From the NCBI GenBank assembly GCA_020054175.1, contig JAGVLR010000099.1, forward strand, positions 1-5,972: a stretch of DNA of 5,972 nt, given 5' to 3'. Positions 1 to 5,972 of this stretch are shown in pieces. Origin of the DNA: Candidatus Dadabacteria bacterium. GTDB lineage: Bacteria; Desulfobacterota_D; UBA1144; Nemesobacterales; UBA2774. Both the position numbers and the translations under genes were made by a program. Below the pieces are notes generated by a model, which had not been told where the DNA came from, did no database searches, and saw nothing but the letters and a program-made list of their open reading frames with translations. Position 1 is the stretch's first letter, and the number at the start of each line of letters is the position of its first letter.

Positions 1-2
1 AT

Positions 3-140
3 GAAGTTACAGGGGATATACTCGCCGACGTCGGCATAGACGGCAGGGCGAAGCCCCCCGGTACCGGAAACAGCAAGTATTTCAGGGTAGTTGATGAAAT
101 CGTTAAGGTAATCGACGCCGTAAACGACGGACAGTCCTGA
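3..140 (+). CDS. 3' end of an unidentified protein-coding gene (partial)
   Basis: One frame stays open from the left edge and ends at TGA 138-140, giving 45 residues. The other two plus frames are stopped inside this stretch. The tail has a Gly/Asp-rich segment (GDILADVGIDGRAKPPGTG) followed by a likely amphipathic helix (YFRVVDEIVKVIDAVNDG), which reads like real protein. I do not recognise the family, and no catalytic motif is visible in what remains. The gene runs in the same direction as the cluster downstream, but 205 bases and a candidate RNA with its own -10-like sequence separate them, so co-transcription is uncertain. A chance open frame cannot be excluded at this length. Confidence 0.5.
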   Translation, partial: EVTGDILADVGIDGRAKPPGTGNSKYFRVVDEIVKVIDAVNDGQS

Positions 141-154
141 TTACTACATAAAAA

Positions 155-163
155 TACTATAAC
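155..163 (+). promoter_or_regulatory. candidate -10 region upstream of the structured RNA
   Basis: Two overlapping -10-like hexamers occur in an A/T-rich patch just after the upstream stop: TACTAT (155-160, 4/6 to consensus) and TATAAC (158-163, 5/6). Either would place the transcription start near 166-171, at the 5' end of the long stem described next. I see no good -35 box 16-18 bases upstream, so the call rests on the -10 match and its position. The same promoter could also drive the PIN-TRAM/ispD/ispF operon. Confidence 0.3.
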
Positions 164-165
164 GA

Positions 166-327
166 TCTCCCGCCCTTGCAGGTTCACGGTCCACGTAACC
201 GGTCACTACCCGGATTCTAAGAGGCGAACCGGAATCCCGCATTCGAGGCCGCAGTGGAAGCGCGGCTGCCTTGTGAATCTCAAACGGTTACTTAAACTTG
301 AAATTGTCTGTTCCGGCAAGGGGGAGA
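166..327 (+). ncRNA. candidate structured RNA, 6S-RNA-like architecture
   Basis: The ends of this 162-base stretch pair with each other: TCTCCCGCCCTTGC (166-179) with GCAAGGGGGAGA (316-327). That gives 12 base pairs with two single-base bulges. Further in, GTAACCG (195-201) pairs perfectly with CGGTTAC (285-291). The centre can form two hairpins: 212-217 with 232-237, and an apical one using 248-252 with 262-266, extended by 241-244 with 275-278. A long closing stem, an inner stem, an asymmetric open middle and an apical hairpin at about 160 bases is the general form of 6S RNA, the RNA polymerase-binding regulator. I cannot align it base by base to a known 6S sequence. It could instead be a structured 5' leader of the downstream gene, because no U-tract terminator follows it and the coding start is only 18 bases away. 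That it is structured is fairly well supported; the 6S identity is a guess. Confidence 0.38.
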
Positions 328-345
328 GGTTGCGGTGAGGGATAA

Positions 346-1375
<1,030 letters not shown>

Positions 1376-1383
<8 letters not shown>

Positions 1384-2107
1384 TATGACCGCCTCGGCGA
1401 TAATAACCGCCGGAGGAAGGGGGGTGAGGTTCGGAGATGCCGCGCCGAAGCAGTTCGCGGCGCTCGGCGGAAAACCGCTTCTCGCCCATTCCGTAGAGAC
1501 TTTTTCCAGCCTGGACATCATCGGGGAAATCGTGCTCGTCGCGCCGAAAGACTGGGTCGCGCAAGCCGAAAAGGAGATAGCCGGGATAGCGGGCTCGAAG
1601 GTTAGCCGCGTCGTCCCGGGCGGCCCCGAAAGGCAGCACTCGGTCGAAAACGGTTTCAATGCCCTTTCCGGCTTGCCCGACATTGTGGTGATACACGACG
1701 GCGTGCGCCCTTTCGCCGAGCCTTCGCTGATAGAAGAGGTTATACGTGAGGCATTCCGGCATGGTGCCGCTCTCGCCGCCCTGACCGCGGGAGACACCGT
1801 CAAAAGGGCGGATTCCACTGGACTCGTCGAGACGACGATTCCGAGGGATGCACTCTGGCTCGCCCAGACCCCGCAGGCGTTTAAGCACGGACTTCTCAAA
1901 GAGGCCTTCGACAGGGCCCGGGCCGACGGCTTCGTCGCCACGGACGAGGCTCTTCTCGTGGAGAGAATCGGGGGAAGCGTGAAGCTCGTCGCGGGCTCGC
2001 CATACAACATAAAGATAACGACAAGGGAGGACCTCGTTCTCGGGGAGCTTATACTGAGCAGGCTAGGAGCCGGAGCGAAGGCTCAGGCAAACAAACGAGG
2101 GGAGTGA
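1376..2107 (+). CDS. ispD: 2-C-methyl-D-erythritol 4-phosphate cytidylyltransferase
   Basis: IspD transfers CMP from CTP to MEP, the third step of the MEP isoprenoid pathway, in the cytoplasm. Numbering from GTG 1376 (243 residues), the nucleotide-binding loop is ITAGGRGVRFG (10-20) followed by PKQF (24-27). R18 and K25 fit the catalytic Arg/Lys pair of E. coli IspD (R20, K27). GGPERQHSV (82-90), HDGVRP (107-112), DTVK (140-143), R157, LAQTPQ (162-167), TDEA (189-192) and NIKIT (211-215, with K213) are the other family signatures. The first loop reads TAGG where E. coli has PAAG, a tolerated variation. The start is ambiguous: GTG 1376 overlaps the upstream gene by 8 bases and has a weak GGA five bases before it, while ATG 1385 lies one base after the upstream TGA. 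Both suit the family length. The stop overlaps a possible ispF GTG start, so translational coupling is likely. Confidence 0.95.
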
Positions 2108-2118
2108 GAGACGCCACG

Positions 2119-2598
2119 ATGCACAGGATAGGATTCGGTTTTGACGCGCACAAATTTTCGGACGAGAGCAGGCTCGTTCTCGGTGGTGTAGAGATTCCAT
2201 TCGAATTCGGGCTCAAGGGGCACTCCGACGCCGACGTTTTGACGCACGCCATATGCGACGCCCTCCTGGGCGCGGCGGGCGAGGGAGACATAGGCGCCCA
2301 CTTTCCTGATAAGGACCCCAAGTGGAAGGGCGCTTCGAGCCTCGCGTTTTTAAAAGAAATACTTTCACTCCTCGACTCGAGGGATTACAGGGTCGTAAAC
2401 ATAGACAGCGTCATAGTTTGCGAAAAGCCGAGGATAGCGCCCCACGTGGCCGAAATAAAGAGCTCACTCGCGAAGGCGTCCGGCCTTCCGGAAGACGTTA
2501 TCAGCATAAAGGCTACGACGACAGACGGCATGGGATTCACAGGGCGCGGCGAGGGCATCGCATCCTACGCCGTGGCGCTTATAGAATCCGCGTCCTGA
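2119..2598 (+). CDS. ispF: 2-C-methyl-D-erythritol 2,4-cyclodiphosphate synthase
   Basis: IspF cyclises CDP-ME 2-phosphate to MEcPP with release of CMP, the fifth MEP pathway step, as a zinc-dependent trimer. From ATG 2119 the protein has 159 residues, the usual family size, and begins MHRIGFGFDAHKF. Metal ligands D9, H11 and H43 correspond to E. coli D8, H10 and H42. KGHSDADVLTHAICDALLGA (33-52), GDIGAHFPD (56-64) and the C-terminal TTTDGMGFTGRGEGIA block are characteristic. A GTG at 2104 would add five residues and overlap the ispD stop (GTGA). The family N-terminus favours the ATG, although the best Shine-Dalgarno-like stretch (GAGGGGAG, 2097-2104) lies about 14 bases from it and too close to the GTG. 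It follows ispD directly, as in many bacteria, so the two consecutive-pathway enzymes are very likely co-expressed. Confidence 0.95.
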   Translation: MHRIGFGFDAHKFSDESRLVLGGVEIPFEFGLKGHSDADVLTHAICDALLGAAGEGDIGAHFPDKDPKWKGASSLAFLKEILSLLDSRDYRVVNIDSVIVCEKPRIAPHVAEIKSSLAKASGLPEDVISIKATTTDGMGFTGRGEGIASYAVALIESAS

Positions 2599-2662
2599 CG
2601 CCAAGCCCCGCTCTGCAATTATTTCACCTTTAGACGCGTCCCGCTTTTTTTCCGAACAGCAT

Positions 2663-2692
2663 TTGAGTATCGGCCCCTCTTCGTCTTATAAT
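2663..2692 (+). promoter_or_regulatory. sigma-70-type promoter for comEC
   Basis: TTGAGT (2663-2668) and a perfect TATAAT (2687-2692) are separated by 18 bases, a near-consensus housekeeping promoter in otherwise GC-rich DNA. Initiation is expected about 7 bases past the -10, near 2699. It lies in the 120-base gap between ispF and comEC and would make comEC and the following small gene a unit separable from the yacL-ispD-ispF operon. The implied leader is only about 20 bases before ATG 2719. This also argues against the in-frame TTG at 2692, which begins inside the -10 box. Confidence 0.65.
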
Positions 2693-2718
2693 TGATTACC
2701 TTCACCCCGGCCGCGCTC

Positions 2719-5073
2719 ATGATACGCCCTGTCAAAAACGCTCTCCGTGAATTCTCGTCCAGATTCCCGATGATCCCGCCTCTGGCCGGCCTCACCGCAG
2801 GGATTATCCTTTGCGGGTATCTGCAGAATCCGTGGCTCTGGATCGCGCTGCTCGCACCGCTCGCCGGAGCGGCGGCCCTTTTCATTCCCGCGCTCAGGTT
2901 CCTCCTTCTCGTGCCCGTCGGCCTTCTCCTTATCTCGCCGGACCCATATCACATGGGCGACACGCTGGAATCCTACGCGGGAAGAAGCGTCGACATCGGC
3001 GGCTCGCTCTATTCCTCGCCCGAGAAGAGGGAGCGCGGCTCGCGCATGTTCCTCGATGCGGAGTACGTCATAGAAGATGGCAAAGTGAGGCCCGTGACGG
3101 GACGGACCGCAATATACACCGACACGCTCGTGCCCGGCCTTTCGTACGGCGGCAGCGTTCGCGTTATAGGGGTCAAATTAAAACCCATAGAAAACTTTAG
3201 AAACCTTGGCGCGTTCGACATGGAGGCCTTTTTCGGAAGGCAGGGCATTCATACCACAGGGTACGTCGAAGGCGGAGAGCGCATAATCTCCTTCGGAAGG
3301 GGAGAGGGATACGGCCCGGTGCTCCACGGCCTCGACAAGCTCAGGCACAGGTTCGGAAATTTCGTAAGGTCAGGTTTCCGTCAGCCGGCTAATGAAGTTC
3401 TGAACGCGATCACCATAGGGGAAGACGGGGGCATACCGAACGATCTCAGGACAGAGTTTTCGAAGTCGGGCGTGGCTCACGTGCTTTCGATATCTGGGCT
3501 TCACGTTGCGGCCGTCGCAGTCGTTTTCTATTTCCTATTCAAGTGGCTCCTCAAAAGATCGGAGTACATGATGCTGAGGTGGAGCGTTTCCAAGATCGCG
3601 GCTGCGCTCACTATACTCCCGCTCTTTTTCTACATGGCCCTCGCGGGATTCTCGACGCCGACAATAAGGGCGTTCATCATGATCTCGATATTTCTCATTG
3701 CAATAATGGCGGGGAAGAACGAGAACAAGATAAACACTCTCGGAGTCGCGGCGTTCGTCATTCTCCTCATGCGGCCCGAAGCCTTTTTCGAGCTCTCCTT
3801 TCAGCTCTCTTTTCTTGCGGTCCTGGGCATACTCCTTGTAAACCGGTTTTACCCATTAAGGATTGGAACGACTCGGGACCTCGTCCTGACTGCCGTGAAA
3901 ACCACCTGCGCGGCCACGTTCGCGACGCTCCCGCTGATACTTAATTCGTTCGGCGTCCTGCCTGTCGTGTCCATACCGGCGAACCTCATATTCGTGCCTC
4001 TGGTCGAGCTGCTCATAGTTCCCCTCGGGCTCGTTTCATTCGTGGTGTTTCTCATCTCGCCTTACGCCGCGTCTCTCTTTATCTGGATAAACATGCTGTT
4101 TACGGAGATGATGATTTTCGGCATAGGGCTTCTCCTCGAAGTCCCCTACTCGTCCGTATCGGTGCCGCCGCTGGGGGCTGTGAGTCTCACGCTCTACACC
4201 GCGCTGGGCGTAGCGGTCCTACTCGCGACAAGGCACGTGAAGGCGAAGTACGCCCTGCCGGTGTTAGCGATCCTGTTCATAATCAGCGCGGCCTGGCCGG
4301 CCATGTCGAGGCACTTCGGCGGCGGTGTGACGGCGACCTTCCTCGACACCGGAGAGTACAGAAGCACCGTCCTTTTCGAGCTTCCCGGCGGAAGGAACGT
4401 CCTCGTGAGCGGCGGCCCGGCAAGACCGGCCGGGAGCGGGTTCGTCGACAGGGCGATAGTGAGCGGCTTTCTTCACGGTAAAGGCATCAGCACAATAGAC
4501 TGCCTCGTGCTGACCTCGCCCGGGAAAGACGTTCTCGCCGGCGGTGCGTATATAGTCGAGAACTTCGGCGTGAAGAAAGTTGTAACGGACGGCGACAGGC
4601 TCGACGGCGCGCTATGGGAGGCTATCAAAGAAAACGGCGCTGAATGGCAGAACCTGAGGGAGATCCGGGAGATCGACGTGCCCGGGGGCTACGGCATACA
4701 CGTGATGCGCCCTGAAGGCTGGGAGGTTGTGGAAGACTCGGCTGGCCCGCGCCCCATGGCGCTCAAGCTCGGGCTGGGTGAAACAGGCTTTTTACTCGCG
4801 GAATCAGTTGCCGGAAAAGATGCTGAGTCCCTCGTGAATAAATACGGCGCCGCGCTCGAAAGCGCCGTGCTCTTTATACAGGGAAATTCCGATGCTGACC
4901 TCATCGAGCACGTAAGGCCGCGCGTCTTTATAGCTGAGGACGAAAGCTTCACCGCGCCCGAATCCGTCAAGGCTTATAACATCGCTGAAGACGGTGCTGT
5001 AACCGTAACGATTGACGGCAGCGGCGTGACTGTAAAATCATACGAGGATGAAAGGGCGGCGCGCCCGCAGTAA
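2719..5073 (+). CDS. comEC: ComEC/Rec2 DNA-uptake channel with degenerate C-terminal metallo-beta-lactamase domain
   Basis: ComEC is the inner-membrane channel that carries single-stranded DNA into the cytoplasm during natural transformation. The 784-residue product (from ATG 2719) is near the usual full length. It has N-terminal membrane helices (about 19-70), an extracytoplasmic OB-like (DUF4131-type) region (about 75-190), and the polytopic competence core (about 215-530). Core signatures are AHVLSISGLHVA (253-264), GFSTPTIRAFIM (310-321) and ELSFQLSFLAVLGI (358-371). The C-terminal region (about 536-784) aligns end to end with the ComEC metallo-beta-lactamase domain, but its catalytic motifs are gone: DTGEYR (543-548) for DVGQGD, SGG (564-566) for DGG, LTSPGKDV (598-605) for LTHPHADH, and no HHG near 721-724. 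The domain's tail (EDGAVTVTIDG) is kept, so this is not a truncation. Other in-frame starts are TTG 2692 (inside the promoter) and ATG 2770; none has a clear Shine-Dalgarno. The small gene 9 bases downstream is probably co-transcribed. Confidence 0.9.
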   Translation: MIRPVKNALREFSSRFPMIPPLAGLTAGIILCGYLQNPWLWIALLAPLAGAAALFIPALRFLLLVPVGLLLISPDPYHMGDTLESYAGRSVDIGGSLYSSPEKRERGSRMFLDAEYVIEDGKVRPVTGRTAIYTDTLVPGLSYGGSVRVIGVKLKPIENFRNLGAFDMEAFFGRQGIHTTGYVEGGERIISFGRGEGYGPVLHGLDKLRHRFGNFVRSGFRQPANEVLNAITIGEDGGIPNDLRTEFSKSGVAHVLSISGLHVAAVAVVFYFLFKWLLKRSEYMMLRWSVSKIAAALTILPLFFYMALAGFSTPTIRAFIMISIFLIAIMAGKNENKINTLGVAAFVILLMRPEAFFELSFQLSFLAVLGILLVNRFYPLRIGTTRDLVLTAVKTTCAATFATLPLILNSFGVLPVVSIPANLIFVPLVELLIVPLGLVSFVVFLISPYAASLFIWINMLFTEMMIFGIGLLLEVPYSSVSVPPLGAVSLTLYTALGVAVLLATRHVKAKYALPVLAILFIISAAWPAMSRHFGGGVTATFLDTGEYRSTVLFELPGGRNVLVSGGPARPAGSGFVDRAIVSGFLHGKGISTIDCLVLTSPGKDVLAGGAYIVENFGVKKVVTDGDRLDGALWEAIKENGAEWQNLREIREIDVPGGYGIHVMRPEGWEVVEDSAGPRPMALKLGLGETGFLLAESVAGKDAESLVNKYGAALESAVLFIQGNSDADLIEHVRPRVFIAEDESFTAPESVKAYNIAEDGAVTVTIDGSGVTVKSYEDERAARPQ

Positions 5074-5082
5074 ACTTCCGTC

Positions 5083-5553
5083 ATGAGAAAATATTTGTTC
5101 CCCCTTATAGTCCTCGCCATAGCCCTCGGATATATGCTGTTCCGCCCGGGCGACGACGCGAGCGATATAGAGGCCCTCTTCGACAAAATGGCTGAAGCGG
5201 CGCGGGCGAAGGATCTCGACGGAGTCATGGAAGGCTTTTCCCTCCAATACAATGACGGCTCCGGAGTGAGCTACCCCGTCGTGAAGAATATAATCGGCAA
5301 GGCGCTCGAAAAATATGACAGCATCGAAGCCACGTATTCGGACCTCGACGCCTTCATAACCGAGGACGAGCACAGTTATCCGTTAGCATTCGTCAGCGTA
5401 TGGGTGAATGTAACTGTCACGGACAATGGCCAGGTGAGAGAGCTTATAGGAAGCGGCGGCGAGCCGGAGCGGATAAACGTAACGCTGACTTACTCTGCCC
5501 TTGGCGGCTGGAAAATAGCGGCTGTCGACGGCCTCGACGGCGAGCGCCCGTGA
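5083..5553 (+). CDS. small membrane-anchored NTF2/SnoaL-like protein of unknown function
   Basis: The 156-residue protein starts MRKYLFPLIVLAIALGYMLF, one hydrophobic segment (about 4-20) behind two basic residues. This is a signal anchor or uncleaved signal peptide; there is no lipobox cysteine. The rest (about 27-152) begins with an acidic helix (SDIEALFDKMAEAARAKDLD), followed by YPVVKNIIGKAL and alternating strand-like segments ending in VTLTYSALGGWKIAAVDG. That pattern suggests an NTF2-like fold, usually a small-molecule binding or dimerisation scaffold. By topology the domain would face the periplasm. No catalytic residues can be assigned. The ATG lies 9 bases after the comEC stop with no evident Shine-Dalgarno, suggesting coupling to comEC, and a terminator follows immediately. 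The fold call is from pattern only; that it is a real gene is well supported by context. Confidence 0.75.
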   Translation: MRKYLFPLIVLAIALGYMLFRPGDDASDIEALFDKMAEAARAKDLDGVMEGFSLQYNDGSGVSYPVVKNIIGKALEKYDSIEATYSDLDAFITEDEHSYPLAFVSVWVNVTVTDNGQVRELIGSGGEPERINVTLTYSALGGWKIAAVDGLDGERP

Positions 5554-5585
5554 GCGAGGAATGGTGTTCCCATTCCCGCACTTTT
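5554..5585 (+). terminator. rho-independent terminator of the comEC unit
   Basis: GCGAGGAATGG (5554-5564) pairs with CCATTCCCGC (5570-5579), giving 10 base pairs with one bulged A and a 5-base loop (TGTTC). TTTT (5582-5585) follows after two bases. The stem begins at the first base after the TGA of the small gene. The T tract is short. On the opposite strand no T run follows the stem, so it should act mainly on plus-strand transcripts and would not efficiently end the convergent mlaF transcript. Confidence 0.65.
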
Positions 5586-5608
5586 ACCCGGACTGAGCAC
5601 GCGGCGGA

Positions 5609-5972
5609 CTAATCGTCGGCGCTGTCCATGCGGCCGTTTATGAAGTCGCTCAGAATTTCGATGTCCGTATTCTTCGCTTCTTCGACGGTGCCGGTGAAAA
5701 TAATCTTCCCCCTGTAGAGGAAGGCGAGCCTGTCCGATATCTCGAACGCGCTCTGCACGTCGTGTGTGATTATCACAGCCGTTATGCCGAACTGCTTCTG
5801 CATGCTCCTTATAAGCTGGTTGATCCTGCTTATGTTGGGCGGGTCGAGGCCGGTTGTAGGCTCGTCGTATAGAAGGATTTTCGGATTCATCGCCATGGCG
5901 CGGGCGAGCCCCACCCTCTTCTTCATACCGCCGCTGAGGTCGGACGGCATCTTGTCTTCTATCCCGGGAAGC
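5609..5972 (-). CDS. mlaF: MlaF-type ABC transporter ATPase, phospholipid transport (3' part, cut by window edge)
   Basis: About 121 C-terminal residues are present, reading in from the right edge and ending at TAG (5611-5609). In order they show LPGIEDKMPSDLSGGMKKR (ABC signature LSGGM), LARAMAMNPKILLYDEP (Walker B with catalytic Glu), TTGLDP (D-loop) and VIITHD (switch His), then FLYRGKIIFTGTVEEA and a tail ending in DFINGRMDSADD. The PGIEDKMPSDLSGGMKKRVG stretch is typical of the MlaF/Ttg2A/Mkl group, which powers lipid transport between the inner membrane and the outer membrane through MlaE and MlaD. The Walker A half lies outside the window, so the true start is not visible; the internal Met at 5950 is not the start. 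Permease and MCE-domain partners would be expected nearby but none lies on the visible 3' side. It converges on the comEC unit with a 55-base gap. Confidence 0.92.
   Translation of the reverse strand, partial: LPGIEDKMPSDLSGGMKKRVGLARAMAMNPKILLYDEPTTGLDPPNISRINQLIRSMQKQFGITAVIITHDVQSAFEISDRLAFLYRGKIIFTGTVEEAKNTDIEILSDFINGRMDSADD

Noticed and set aside
181..260. tRNA or SRP RNA in the upstream gap
   Set aside because: There is no acceptor stem, T-loop consensus at correct spacing, or plausible anticodon arm. The GGAAG-containing loop lacks the SRP core sequence.
2322..2633. Overlapping plus-strand frame inside ispF running past its stop
   Set aside because: It is rich in Arg and Gly from a shifted reading of ispF, with no conserved motif and no ribosome binding site.
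2633..2651. GACGCGTC palindrome followed by CCGC and a run of seven T as a terminator for the ispF operon
   Set aside because: The palindrome has no loop, so it cannot make a proper hairpin. The alternative pairing of 2597-2601 with 2636-2640 is only 5 base pairs across a 34-base loop, too weak to call.
2692..2718. TTG 2692 as the comEC start
   Set aside because: It begins inside the TATAAT box of the likely promoter, and the nine residues it adds resemble no ComEC N-terminus.

Overview
The window looks like an ordinary chromosomal segment from a GC-rich Gram-negative bacterium. An outer membrane is implied by the MlaF-type lipid-transport ATPase at the right edge. The MEP isoprenoid genes, the YacL-type PIN-TRAM protein and a full-length ComEC fit a Deltaproteobacterium-like or related candidate lineage (inference; no marker here fixes the phylum). 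AUA (Ile) and AGG (Arg) codons are used freely in all the genes, and nothing looks recently acquired: no transposase, integrase, CRISPR array or tRNA was seen.

Layout. Bases 3-140 hold the last 45 codons of an unidentified gene. A 205-base gap follows (141-345). It contains a candidate structured RNA (166-327) closed by a long terminal stem, with -10-like sequences just upstream. Its overall shape resembles 6S RNA, but that identity is unproven. Next comes a tight plus-strand cluster: a membrane-anchored PIN-TRAM protein (346-1383), ispD (1376-2107) and ispF (2119-2598). The genes overlap or nearly touch, so they are very probably one operon. IspD and IspF catalyse the cytidylyltransferase and cyclodiphosphate synthase steps of the MEP pathway.

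A near-consensus sigma-70 promoter (2663-2692) lies between ispF and comEC (2719-5073). It implies a second transcription unit made of comEC plus a small membrane-anchored NTF2-like protein (5083-5553). A rho-independent terminator (5554-5585) starts at the first base after that gene's stop. Convergent on the minus strand is the 3' part of an mlaF-type ABC ATPase (5609-5972), cut by the window edge.

The two observations most worth a second look are these. First, ComEC keeps its full length and its channel motifs, but every metal-binding motif of its C-terminal metallo-beta-lactamase (nuclease) domain is replaced. Second, there is a candidate 6S-like RNA upstream of the PIN-TRAM gene. No wholly new multi-gene system is evident.
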